35,010 nt of DNA from positions 1 through 35,010 of the forward strand of contig JAQYVS010000101.1 of NCBI GenBank assembly GCA_030145365.1, in the 5' to 3' direction. Numbering within the stretch: position 1 is the stretch's first letter; every line of letters begins with the position of its first letter. Below, piece by piece: positions 26,490 through 34,580 of the stretch. The translations under genes and the position numbers were made by a program. The DNA is from Desulfofustis sp. GTDB taxonomy: Bacteria; Desulfobacterota; Desulfobulbia; Desulfobulbales; Desulfocapsaceae. The notes below the pieces were generated by a model. That model worked only from the letters and a program-made list of their open reading frames with translations. It did not search any database and was not told where the DNA came from.

Positions 26490-27542
26490 ATGAATTATCT
26501 ATTGATTACAACAATCTTGTCAGTATTTGGTCTTGCTGTTTTTTCGTCGACAACAACTTTTGCAGCCGAAGAAACGGCTGTTTTTGGAGGAGGTTGTTTC
26601 TGGTGTATGGAACCGCCCTTTGAACAACTTGACGGAGTTGTTGAGGTTATGGCCGGATATAGCGGTGGAACAGAAAAAGACGCAGTTTATGAAAAGGTTT
26701 CTTCGGGTGTAACCGATCATTATGAAGCGGTGCAGGTCAGATATAACCCAGAGAAGGTTTCTTATAAAACGCTGGTGGAAACATTCTGGCGCCAAATTGA
26801 TCCGACCGATAATGGCGGACAATTTGCCGACCGGGGGGCACATTATCGGACTGCTATATTTTTCACTACAGAACAACAGAAAAAGATTGCCGAACAATCT
26901 AAAAAAGAACTGGACGATTCGGGTATATTTGAGCGCCCCGTTGTCACCGACATACTTCCGACCAAACCATTTTATCCTGCCGAAGAGTACCATCAGGATT
27001 ATTACCTGAAAAATGTGGCGCACTATTCGATGTACAAGAAAGGATCAGGTAGACAGCCTTTTATTGATAGGGTCTGGAAAGACAACGAAGTGATTGGCAA
27101 AAGTTATACGAAACCCAGTGATTCCGAACTGAAACAGCAATTGACCCCATTGCAGTACCAGGTAACGCAGAAGGATGCAACAGAGCAGCCGTTTAATAAT
27201 GAGTATTGGGATAATAAGGGCGAAGGGATTTATGTGGATAGCGTTTCCGGAGAACCGCTGTTCAGTTCACTGGACAAATTTAAATCAGGGACAGGCTGGC
27301 CCAGTTTTACCCGCCCCCTGGAGTCTGCAAATATTGTAGAGCATAAGGACCGGTCCTTGTTCATGGTTCGGGTCGAGGTTCGCAGCAAAGGTGCAGATTC
27401 CCATCTCGGCCATGTTTTTGATGACGGCCCGCCTCCAACCAATCTACGTTATTGCCTCAACTCCGCCTCCCTTCGCTTTGTTGCAGCACCTGATCTTGAA
27501 GCCCAGGGCTATGGGGATTATCTGAAGATTTTTGAAAAATAG
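26490..27542 (+). CDS. msrAB: Exported peptide methionine sulfoxide reductase MsrA-MsrB fusion
   Basis: A 350-residue fusion. Residues 1-26 are a signal peptide with hydrophobic core and a probable cut after TTTFA or FAA, so the enzyme acts in the periplasm. Residues 28-180 are MsrA, reducing methionine-S-sulfoxide, with catalytic C36 in GGCFWC and a second Cys C39. Residues 215-350 are MsrB, for the R-epimer, with WPSFTRP, HLGHVF and catalytic C322 in [11 protein letters not shown]. The MsrB domain has no zinc-binding CxxC pairs and no other cysteine, so it is a one-Cys type that needs an outside reductant or MsrA cysteines. The ribosome binding site GAGGG lies shortly upstream. No dsbD/ccdA-like electron donor gene is adjacent. 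Confidence 0.93.
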   Translation: MNYLLITTILSVFGLAVFSSTTTFAAEETAVFGGGCFWCMEPPFEQLDGVVEVMAGYSGGTEKDAVYEKVSSGVTDHYEAVQVRYNPEKVSYKTLVETFWRQIDPTDNGGQFADRGAHYRTAIFFTTEQQKKIAEQSKKELDDSGIFERPVVTDILPTKPFYPAEEYHQDYYLKNVAHYSMYKKGSGRQPFIDRVWKDNEVIGKSYTKPSDSELKQQLTPLQYQVTQKDATEQPFNNEYWDNKGEGIYVDSVSGEPLFSSLDKFKSGTGWPSFTRPLESANIVEHKDRSLFMVRVEVRSKGADSHLGHVFDDGPPPTNLRYCLNSASLRFVAAPDLEAQGYGDYLKIFEK

Positions 27543-27576
27543 ATAGCTGGTTCCAGGAGTTTATTGTGGGAGATGT

Positions 27577-28278
27577 TTATCTGTTATTGAGAATATCTTC
27601 AATGGTTCGGCCCTTAACCAATGTTTGGAAGATCGTTTCGATTAACGGGACAACAATTTCCGCTTCTTCTTCACCGATTAAAAAACCTGGGAGCGGTTGA
27701 GCCGTAAGACAAGAGTCTCGAATTGCAGACCGATCGTGTTTGCTCCTCAGGTGTAGCCCCTCTGACTCATCTGCCAGGAGATAGAGGATGTGCAGCATAT
27801 TGCCCCAGGGGTTGAATTGATCAAGGTGTTCAATTATCTGGGAGAGGGTCGTTGCCGCAGAAAGGTGAGAAGTAGGCAACAGGGCGCTTTGCCCTTGAGA
27901 ACAGGTGATTGTTGAGGCAAAACAACGGCAGGCAAATGGCCGGGCCGGATATACCGCACACAGTTTGTTTTCTAAAAACGGACAGACAGCATCAAATGTA
28001 CCTTCTGCTATTTCCGTCTCCTCCCCGCTAAGGCAGGCCTTAGCAAACTCGTTGGTCGTCTGCTGGACCTTGGTATCCGGCAGCAACTCCAGTTTTTCCG
28101 AAAGCCACGATTCTTTTTTGTTCTCTTTTATGAAATTAAATAGAAGTGCACCCTCGACAGTGGTCATGGTGACGTTCTGGGTGCAGCATACGGCACAGCC
28201 TTTACCGCAGGCAACGGAGAATTGCTGTGACCAGTCATCAAAGTGATCGAAAATCTTTTGAAGTATTTGTTGTTTCAT
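27577..28278 (-). CDS. YkgJ-type cysteine-cluster protein (second copy)
   Basis: A 233-residue protein of the CxxxCxxCC family. The first cluster is CGKGCAVCCTQ near residue 25. The second block is CPFLENKLCAVYPARPFACRCF. These cysteines probably bind a metal or Fe-S centre. It is not a close copy of the protein at 13751-14380; only the cysteine pattern is shared. The start is ATG 28278; a TTG 21 bases upstream is also in frame. It ends 35 bases from the convergent msrAB stop. Function is unknown. Confidence 0.8.
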   Translation of the reverse strand: MKQQILQKIFDHFDDWSQQFSVACGKGCAVCCTQNVTMTTVEGALLFNFIKENKKESWLSEKLELLPDTKVQQTTNEFAKACLSGEETEIAEGTFDAVCPFLENKLCAVYPARPFACRCFASTITCSQGQSALLPTSHLSAATTLSQIIEHLDQFNPWGNMLHILYLLADESEGLHLRSKHDRSAIRDSCLTAQPLPGFLIGEEEAEIVVPLIETIFQTLVKGRTIEDILNNR

Positions 28279-28439
28279 ATCGGTTTGCCCACTATACAAC
28301 TATACCGAAAAGAATCGAAAGAAAAGGGTGGGATACAGAACACCTTGCCACTTGTGTCGCCCGGTGCAGTATTGTAAGATGCGGCCTCAGTTGACAAGAA
28401 GACAAGCTTAAAACGCTGCACACTGCCCAAATACACGAT

Positions 28440-29252
28440 ATGGATTATCTCAACATCTCCGGTAAATGCTTTGTAGTTTTTGGTCTGGCAAATAAAAAAT
28501 CCATTGCCGCCGCCATTTCCAAAACCTTGATTGAACATGGTGGCGAGGTGCTGCTGGTGGTACGCTCCAAAGAGCGAAAGAAAACCACTGAAAAGCTTTT
28601 TCCCGGATGCCCTGTTTTTGTCTGTGACGTTGAAGAGGAAGAGCAGATAATCCGAGTACAGAAAGAGATTGCAGCAAATTTACAGGCCCGTGGAAAGACG
28701 TCTGTGCACGGCCTTGTTCACTCTATTGCCTTTGCCAATTACAGTGATGGAATCAAGCCGTTTCATGAGACACGTAAAAATGATTTCTTACAGGCGGTTG
28801 ACATTTCCTGTTTCTCATTTGTTTCCATTGCAAATCATTTCAAGGAGATCATTGATCCCGATGGATCGGTTGTGACCATTTCCATATCCACGACCCGGAT
28901 GGCGGCAACAAACTATGGGTATATGGCACCGATCAAAGCTGCCCTTGACTCATCACTCTGTTTTCTGGCAAAAAGTTTTTCAGATTTTTCCCGTATTCGT
29001 TTTAACGCCGTAGCCCCGTCATTGTTGAAAACATCTGCATCTGCAGGAATTCCAGGTTACATCGACAGCTATTTGTTTGCCGAGAAGGCCATGCTGCGCA
29101 AAAAAGCCCTGACAACTCAGGAGGCCGCTAACGCCGCTGTTTTTCTGCTCTCGGAGCGTTCTTCGGGAATCAATTGTCAGACTATGGTGGTGGACGGTGG
29201 TATGGGGGTTAACTATTTTGATAGTGAAATCATAAATAAATCAGTGAGCTGA
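28440..29252 (+). CDS. FabI-like short-chain dehydrogenase (enoyl-ACP reductase-like)
   Basis: A 270-residue SDR. The N-terminus has the FabI-type nucleotide loop [12 protein letters not shown], and VHSIAFAN corresponds to the FabI HSIGFA strand. The catalytic pair is Y159 and K166 (Y-x6-K). FabI also uses a tyrosine ten residues before the catalytic one, but here that position is I149, so substrate handling may differ. The C-terminal VVDGGMGVN is typical of the family. It may reduce enoyl-ACP/CoA or another enone; NADH use is likely but not proven. A ferredoxin-nitroreductase fusion starts 16 bases downstream, so the two are probably co-transcribed. Confidence 0.75.
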   Translation: MDYLNISGKCFVVFGLANKKSIAAAISKTLIEHGGEVLLVVRSKERKKTTEKLFPGCPVFVCDVEEEEQIIRVQKEIAANLQARGKTSVHGLVHSIAFANYSDGIKPFHETRKNDFLQAVDISCFSFVSIANHFKEIIDPDGSVVTISISTTRMAATNYGYMAPIKAALDSSLCFLAKSFSDFSRIRFNAVAPSLLKTSASAGIPGYIDSYLFAEKAMLRKKALTTQEAANAAVFLLSERSSGINCQTMVVDGGMGVNYFDSEIINKSVS

Positions 29253-29268
29253 GAAATCAGAAGTGTTT

Positions 29269-30108
29269 ATGCAGCCACCAGCCAAGCATCAATTTCGAGT
29301 CGACTCAGAACGTTGTATTCGGTGTGGAGAATGCGTTAACGACTGCCCGGTCAATATTCTGGTAATCGGAGAACATAACCCCACGGTTGCAGAGGGGAGG
29401 GAACAAGACTGCATAGGATGTCAGCACTGTCTGGCCGTTTGTCCCACCGGAGCGGTTTCTGTTCTGGGTCTGCGATCCGAAAATTCCTATCTGCTTGATA
29501 GCGTTGGCTTACCATCTTTAGAGCAGTGTGAGCGCTTACTCAAAGGCCGTCGCTCGGTCAGGCGATATCTGGATGAGGATATCGATCCTGCCCGTATCCG
29601 GCAATTGCTGGAATTTGCCTATCACGGTCCTTCGGGAAGAAATGCGCGAGAATTGTCGTTTTCAGTTGTTGATAATCGACTGGTGATGCACAGGATCCGC
29701 GAGCAAACCATGGAGGGGCTGTCCGCGCTGGCAAAAAAAAATCAATTGCCACCAGGTTTTGAATTCTTCACTGATATTGTCAATGGCTGGAATACCTATC
29801 AGGCCGATGTGCTTTTTCGCTGGGCACCTCACCTGCTGGTAGTTTCGGCACCCGAAGACAGTGCTTCGCCGGAGCAGGACGGGATTATTGCTCTGAGCCA
29901 TTTTGAGATTGCAGCCCAATGTGCCGGTATCGGGACACTGTGGAACGGTCTGGTTAAAATGGCGGTGAGCCTGATTCCTGAACTGCCCACCGCACTCAAT
30001 GTACCGGATGGTAATCTGATTGTTTTTACGATGAGCTTTGGTAGGCCCGAGGTCAGTTATACCAGAGGTGCGCAGTATGAGACTATTCCAATCAGAATTG
30101 TAGAATAG
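29269..30108 (+). CDS. Two-[4Fe-4S] ferredoxin fused to nitroreductase domain
   Basis: A 279-residue flavoprotein. Residues 10-66 hold two [4Fe-4S] clusters: C16, C19, C22, C26 (CIRCGECVNDCP) and C48, C51, C54, C58 (CIGCQHCLAVCP). Residues 93-279 are an FMN-binding nitroreductase fold starting RRSVRRYLDEDI, with GPSGRNARE and a C-terminal MSFGRPEVSY. Such fusions are common in strict anaerobes and probably pass ferredoxin electrons to a flavin-reduced substrate; the substrate is unknown. ATG 29269 is preferred (AGAAG 5 bases upstream); GTG 29263 would add two residues. It is convergent with the IscA-like gene, 21 bases away. Confidence 0.88.
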   Translation: MQPPAKHQFRVDSERCIRCGECVNDCPVNILVIGEHNPTVAEGREQDCIGCQHCLAVCPTGAVSVLGLRSENSYLLDSVGLPSLEQCERLLKGRRSVRRYLDEDIDPARIRQLLEFAYHGPSGRNARELSFSVVDNRLVMHRIREQTMEGLSALAKKNQLPPGFEFFTDIVNGWNTYQADVLFRWAPHLLVVSAPEDSASPEQDGIIALSHFEIAAQCAGIGTLWNGLVKMAVSLIPELPTALNVPDGNLIVFTMSFGRPEVSYTRGAQYETIPIRIVE

Positions 30109-30129
30109 CCTGACATTTTAGAACACATA

Positions 30130-30444
30130 TCAGAAATTGATCGGAACCTTCGGTTTGATCAAGAAACCGCTGCCGCTTGCTCCGCCGCAGGTTCCCTGGG
30201 TGCCGATGGTAAAATTGATGGAGATGGATTGGCAATAGCGCATCAGGCTGCCCTCGACTATGAGCGGAACCCCATGTGTTTCATCGACGAAATCCGTATC
30301 ACTGGATTCATCTATGATTAGCCCGAGGCTCGGCCCCTGATTTCCACCTCCCATTACAGCAATGCGTATGGCTGATTTTTCACCGCCCTCAGCTGCGAAA
30401 AACTCCTCAAGTTTTATCAGGGCTTCAGAACTTACTTCAAGCAT
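30130..30444 (-). CDS. IscA/HesB-like protein with degenerate cysteines
   Basis: A 104-residue protein of the HesB/IscA-like (A-type Fe-S carrier) fold: LEVSSEALIKLEEFF at the start, then IRIAVMGGGNQGPSLGLIID and a glycine-rich end GTCGGASGSGFLI. A-type carriers need three cysteines (one central, a CxC at the end). Here only C71 and C86 are present; the central position lies in GGGNQG and the terminal CxC reads SGS. It therefore probably cannot hold a cluster as IscA does. No in-frame TGA selenocysteine codon is seen. It lies downstream of the oadB terminator, so it may be separately expressed. Confidence 0.7.
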   Translation of the reverse strand: MLEVSSEALIKLEEFFAAEGGEKSAIRIAVMGGGNQGPSLGLIIDESSDTDFVDETHGVPLIVEGSLMRYCQSISINFTIGTQGTCGGASGSGFLIKPKVPINF

Positions 30445-30463
30445 ATTCTACTCTGGATTGGCT

Positions 30464-30503
30464 AAAAAATAAAGAGCCTGAAGCGATATGCTCCAGGCTC
30501 TTT
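30464..30503 (-). terminator. Rho-independent terminator after oadB
   Basis: On the minus strand a perfect 10-bp stem pairs 30503-30494 with 30480-30471, with a smaller inner 3-bp extension. The T-rich tract TTTATTTTTT follows (30473-30464). It lies 22 bases after the oadB stop and ends the decarboxylase operon. Confidence 0.9.
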
Positions 30504-30524
30504 ATCAATCTACAGGTATGGTGA

Positions 30525-32039
30525 TTAAAGCAGTGCCAGGAGAACACCCGCTGCCACAGCAGAGCCGATAACGCCAGAAACATTGGCTCCCATGGCGTGC
30601 ATGATCAGGTGGTTCTGCGGGTTGGCTTCCAGTCCCACTTTGTTGACAACCCGGGCTGCCATGGGAACTGCGGATACGCCTGCCGCACCGATAAGCGGAT
30701 TGACCGGGGTTTTGGAAAGTTTGTTCATCAACTTCGCCATCAGCACACCACCGGCGGTTCCGATACAGAAGGCAATCATACCAAGGGCCAGGATGCCAAG
30801 CGTTTCCATATTAAGGAACTTGTCCGCCGACAGCTTACTGCCGACTCCAAGCCCGAGAAAAATGGTGACGGTATACATCAAGGCGCCTTTGATATTGTCG
30901 GAAAGACGATCAACAACGCCACATTCTTTTGCCAGGTTGCCCAGCATGAACATCCCGATCAGCGGTGCTGCTGTGGGCAGCAGGAATGCACAGATGCCAA
31001 GGACCAGCAGTGGGAGCATCATTTTTTCAAGCTTTGATACGTGGCGAAGCTGGACCATTTTAATCTTGCGTTCTTCTTCGCTGGTCAGCCATTTCATAAT
31101 CGGTGGCTGAATGATTGGCACCAGGGCCATATAAGAATAGGCGGCAATGGCAATAGAGCCGAGCAGGCGCGGAGACAATTTACTGGAAAGAAAGATTGCC
31201 GTAGGCCCGTCGGCGCCGCCGATGATGCCGATTGAGGCAGCGTCGCGCAGTGAAAAGTTTATTCCCGGTACCAGATCTGACAGAAACAAGGCTCCCAGCA
31301 GGGTGACAAATATACCGATCTGAGCGGCACCGCCGAGCAGAATCGTTTTCGGGTTGGCGATCATCGGTCCGAAATCAGTGAGCGCTCCGACACCCATGAA
31401 AATCAGCAGCGGAAAAATACCGGTGACAATGCCGACTTCATAAATGTAGTACAAAATACCACCTGGCTCAGATATACCGGCTAGCGGGATATTTGCGAGG
31501 ATGGCGCCGTAACCGATCGGAATTAACAGCAGCGGTTCAAACTGTTTGAAAATCCCCAGATAAAGCAAGCCTAAACCGACGCAGATCATCAGGATTCGGC
31601 CAATGCCGACGGTCCAGTCTTTGCTGGTTTGACCGTCGATGATGCCGTAGACACCGGTGGTTTTAAAAAGGTTTCCTATCAGGGCTCCGATGCTTGGCAG
31701 TTCCTGGCTTTCAGAAGCCAGGGGACGGTCGGCAATAATGGATGCCGTATTGATTGCACCCACTTGAGCATCTTTCTTGATTTTCTGATAGGAGTGGACG
31801 TCTATGGATGATACCGTGCCTGAGACGCCGGCCTTAAGAATGATCGTGGTGCCGTCGTCAGCTTTTACTATGGCCAGTGTATCGCCGCTGAAAACCTTGT
31901 CTCCGGGAGCAACATCGAGACGAATGATTTTACCGTCAGACGGTGAGACGATCGAAACACTTTCTCCGGCTGCCTGGGCGAAAGAAATTGCAGCCAAGCA
32001 GAAACCGATAAGCACGAACAGAATAGTCTTCGTTTTCAT
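30525..32039 (-). CDS. oadB: Sodium-translocating decarboxylase beta subunit with N-terminal lipoyl-like domain
   Basis: A 504-residue membrane protein. Residues 1-24 look like a signal peptide ([16 protein letters not shown]), and 27-100 resemble a biotinyl/lipoyl beta-barrel ([19 protein letters not shown]) without an EAMKM-type attachment lysine. From about residue 115 it is a standard OadB. The Na+-site residues known from Klebsiella OadB (D203, Y229, N373, G377, S382, R389) map to D277, Y303, N447, G451, S456 and R463, all at offset +74. The enzyme decarboxylates carboxybiotin on OadA and pumps Na+. The ATG at 32039 is chosen; an upstream extension to 32204 lacks homology. It lies 85 bases after oadA, across a strong hairpin. 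Confidence 0.9.
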   Translation of the reverse strand: MKTKTILFVLIGFCLAAISFAQAAGESVSIVSPSDGKIIRLDVAPGDKVFSGDTLAIVKADDGTTIILKAGVSGTVSSIDVHSYQKIKKDAQVGAINTASIIADRPLASESQELPSIGALIGNLFKTTGVYGIIDGQTSKDWTVGIGRILMICVGLGLLYLGIFKQFEPLLLIPIGYGAILANIPLAGISEPGGILYYIYEVGIVTGIFPLLIFMGVGALTDFGPMIANPKTILLGGAAQIGIFVTLLGALFLSDLVPGINFSLRDAASIGIIGGADGPTAIFLSSKLSPRLLGSIAIAAYSYMALVPIIQPPIMKWLTSEEERKIKMVQLRHVSKLEKMMLPLLVLGICAFLLPTAAPLIGMFMLGNLAKECGVVDRLSDNIKGALMYTVTIFLGLGVGSKLSADKFLNMETLGILALGMIAFCIGTAGGVLMAKLMNKLSKTPVNPLIGAAGVSAVPMAARVVNKVGLEANPQNHLIMHAMGANVSGVIGSAVAAGVLLALL

Positions 32040-32065
32040 AGTGATTCCATCATTGAAACGAGATC

Positions 32066-32098
32066 TGTCGTCAAACCGGTAACACCGATTTGACGACA
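32066..32098 (-). other. Strong RNA hairpin between oadA and oadB
   Basis: TGTCGTCAAA (32066-32075) and TTTGACGACA (32089-32098) are perfect 10-base arms. A further 4-bp stem CGGT/ACCG and an AAC loop lie inside, after one mismatch. No T-tract follows in the minus-strand direction, so it is not a simple terminator. It may protect or process the transcript between the two genes. Confidence 0.75.
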
Positions 32099-32124
32099 AA
32101 GGGTAAAGCAGTAACCTGCGTATA

Positions 32125-33921
32125 TTAACCGAGGGTGAAAAGCGAATCCGATGCCTGCACGGTGTCACCGGCAGAGATATGAATCGCCAGAATCTTGCCG
32201 TCACTTGGAGACTTAACCTCGGACTCCATTTTCATAGCTTCCAGAACCAGAAGCGGCTGATCTTTTTTGACGGAATCACCAACATTAACCATTATCTTGA
32301 CTACGTTACCCGGAGTTGGTGCTTCGATTTCAGTACCGCCGGTTACCGGAGCCTCAGCAGCAGGGGCAGCCGCCTGAACAGGTGTTGCCTGAACAGCTCC
32401 GTTTCCTTCTGCTACGGTGACATCGTAAATTCGGTTATTAACCGTGATAGAGTATGACCTCGGGCCTGCCGAAACGGTTGCAGCTGGGGTAGCCTTGGCA
32501 GCCGGCTTGGCCGGAGCAGTATCTTCATCGGTTTTCTTTCGTACGTTTATCTTGCCGTTACCAAGCAGAAAATCGAGACCTTTCTGTTCGCAGCTGGCGA
32601 TGATAAAGAGGTTTTCGTCATTTACCGTTAAGTTGTTTTCTTCCAGGATCTTCGTTGCTTTGGGAATACCCGGCTCGAGAATGTCCAACGGATTTTCGGT
32701 GAAAACCGGTTTGCCCAGTTGTTCCGATGCCAGCTTTACAATTTCTGGATCGGCCGGGACCGGGGTCCTGCCGAAGTAACCAAGCACCATGTTGCCATAG
32801 GCCGGGTTGATCTTCTTCCATTTCCCTTCAGTGACATTGAGATATGCCTGCTGGAAGTAAAATTGTGATACCGGTGTAACAGAAGAGCCGAAACCACCCA
32901 ATCTGACGACCTCTGACATCTCTTTGATGACTTGTGGGTAGAGATGCAGCGTTCCCGTGTCACGCATCATCATCGTGTTGGCTGTCAGAGCTCCCCCTGG
33001 CATTGGCGACAGGGTAATGGTGGGAGACACCATTTTCGCTTCAGGCGGAAAAAAGTAATCCTTCATTGCATCTTCAAAGCTCTCTTCGGCAGCCAGGACT
33101 TTCTCATAGTCAAGGTCGAGTGTAAAGTCGGTTCCTTTAAGGACATGCATCATTGACAGGATGTCTGGCTGGCAGGTTCCTCCACTGACAGGACTTTTTG
33201 AAAGGTCGATTCCGGTTGTTCCACCCTCGATTGCCGCCAGGTTTTGGGAGATGCCAATTCCTGCTGTATCATGGGTATGGAACCAAAGTATCGTGTCTTC
33301 CGGGACCATCTTCCGGGCACCCTTAAAGGTGTCATACACTTTTCTGGGATTGGCAGTACCGCTGGCATCTTTGAAACAAATTGAGTGAAAAGGAATATTA
33401 GAGTCCAGAATCTGCTGCAGCCGCTCAAGATAAAATTCAGCAGTATGGGCACCGGTACACCCCGGGGGCAGGTCCATAAGGGTAACAACGACTTGATGGT
33501 TGAGGCCGTGATGGGCAATTCGCTCGCCTGAATATTCCAGGTTTCTTACGTCGTTGAGAGCATCGAAGTTACGAATGGTTGTCATGCCGTGTTTCTTAAA
33601 CATCTTGGCATGCAGATCGATCATGTCTCTGGGCTGCTGACTTAAGGCGACGACATTAATACCACGGGCGAGTGTTTGCAGGTCAGCATCGGGCCCAACC
33701 TCAGCCCGGAAACGATCCATCATGTCAAAAGCCGATTCATTGCAGTAGAAAATTTGACTCTGGAAGCGAGCACCACCACCGGCTTCTAGGTGCATGATTC
33801 CGGCATCAATGGTCGCCTGCAGTGCAGGAAGGAAATCGTCGGTTAAGACTCGTGTGCCGAATACTGACTGAAAACCGTCCCGAAAGGACGTATCCATAAA
33901 CTTGATTACTTTTTTACCCAC
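32125..33921 (-). CDS. oadA: Biotin-dependent decarboxylase alpha subunit (OadA / pyruvate carboxylase subunit B)
   Basis: A 598-residue protein. Residues 1-300 are a TIM-barrel carboxyltransferase with metal ligands D10, H215 and H217 (HTHDTAG) and the carbamylated-type lysine K184 (CFKDASG). Residues 300-460 are the conserved carboxylase region; 465-525 are an Ala/Pro linker, and 525-598 the biotinyl domain with K564 in LEAMKMES. It would transfer CO2 from an oxo-acid to biotin. Substrate motifs differ from OadA: RGQN reads RGIN and WGGATFD reads GGGARFQ, so oxaloacetate is likely but not certain. The GTG start has a strong AAGGAG 7 bases upstream. oadG precedes it. Confidence 0.92.
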   Translation of the reverse strand: MGKKVIKFMDTSFRDGFQSVFGTRVLTDDFLPALQATIDAGIMHLEAGGGARFQSQIFYCNESAFDMMDRFRAEVGPDADLQTLARGINVVALSQQPRDMIDLHAKMFKKHGMTTIRNFDALNDVRNLEYSGERIAHHGLNHQVVVTLMDLPPGCTGAHTAEFYLERLQQILDSNIPFHSICFKDASGTANPRKVYDTFKGARKMVPEDTILWFHTHDTAGIGISQNLAAIEGGTTGIDLSKSPVSGGTCQPDILSMMHVLKGTDFTLDLDYEKVLAAEESFEDAMKDYFFPPEAKMVSPTITLSPMPGGALTANTMMMRDTGTLHLYPQVIKEMSEVVRLGGFGSSVTPVSQFYFQQAYLNVTEGKWKKINPAYGNMVLGYFGRTPVPADPEIVKLASEQLGKPVFTENPLDILEPGIPKATKILEENNLTVNDENLFIIASCEQKGLDFLLGNGKINVRKKTDEDTAPAKPAAKATPAATVSAGPRSYSITVNNRIYDVTVAEGNGAVQATPVQAAAPAAEAPVTGGTEIEAPTPGNVVKIMVNVGDSVKKDQPLLVLEAMKMESEVKSPSDGKILAIHISAGDTVQASDSLFTLG

Positions 33922-33994
33922 AACACTTCTCCTTGCGTTAGTTTAGGTCAACCCGACAGGATGACTAATAGCGTTTTGTTCCGTTTCTTTGCTT

Positions 33995-34258
33995 TTAAAC
34001 GGCTGCACGCTCCGCTTCAAAAGCGGCGATTGCGGCAGTAATGACAACAATATCGTTATCGTCTCCTTCCGCTGCCAACTTTTCCATTTTCCTCATCTGT
34101 TTCAAGAGCTCTTTTTCATCTTCGATTGCCTTAAGCTCTCGAGCGGTGACGTTCTTGGTCAGCCAAGCGGCAATCTGGATGAGAAGAATCATGAGCATCA
34201 GAAACAGCAATACGGTCGTCATACCGACAACCATTAATTTCAAACCTTCAACAATCAT
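33995..34258 (-). CDS. oadG: Small membrane subunit OadG-like of the sodium pump
   Basis: An 87-residue protein with one N-terminal membrane segment (about 8-33) followed by a charged cytoplasmic helix and a C-terminal IVVITAAIAAFEAE, typical of the OadG gamma subunit that anchors and stabilises OadA with OadB. The start is an ATG with AGGGATC upstream. It lies 73 bases before oadA in the same operon. Length fits the family (80-100). Confidence 0.85.
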   Translation of the reverse strand: MIVEGLKLMVVGMTTVLLFLMLMILLIQIAAWLTKNVTARELKAIEDEKELLKQMRKMEKLAAEGDDNDIVVITAAIAAFEAERAAV

Positions 34259-34295
34259 TATAGATCCCTGTCTTTATTAATCAGATCGTTAATTC

Positions 34296-34580
34296 TTACT
34301 CTTCAAAAATTGCGTATTCCGTATCTTCGCCAAGAAGCAAATCTATTTCACTTTGAATGGATCTGCGCTCTTCATTCTCGAACCATTCCTCCCAGTCCGC
34401 AAGTGACCGCCAGGTTGAAATGACCATGCATTCATCGGATCGATCAATCCTTCGTAGCGTTTCGCCATAGATATAACCCGGCTGATTGAGAGTGAGCGCA
34501 CGCATCCTCTTTAAAAGGACTGTGAGTTCGATGATATTTTTATCGACACTTTTTCGTTTGATAAATATTTTTACAGCCAT
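34296..34580 (-). CDS. Antibiotic-biosynthesis-monooxygenase (ABM) domain protein
   Basis: A 94-residue dimeric alpha+beta barrel-like protein (ABM / YgiN-like fold), with MAVKIFIKR, GYIYGETLRR and ISTWRSLADWEEWFENEERR. Such small proteins may have monooxygenase, heme-degrading or only structural roles, and no active-site residue is diagnostic here. It is the first gene of the decarboxylase operon, 37 bases before oadG; a functional link is an inference. ATG 34580 has AGGGAG upstream; a TTG two codons earlier is possible. Confidence 0.75.
   Translation of the reverse strand: MAVKIFIKRKSVDKNIIELTVLLKRMRALTLNQPGYIYGETLRRIDRSDECMVISTWRSLADWEEWFENEERRSIQSEIDLLLGEDTEYAIFEE

Noticed and set aside
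28391-28396. Perfect TTGACA -35 box before the FabI-like gene
   Set aside because: No acceptable -10 box lies 15-19 bases downstream on the plus strand.
30130-30444. Possible selenocysteine in the HesB-like protein
   Set aside because: Codons at the expected Cys positions are ordinary sense codons, and the terminal TGA is followed only by TAT GTG TTC TAA, too short to restore any family motif.
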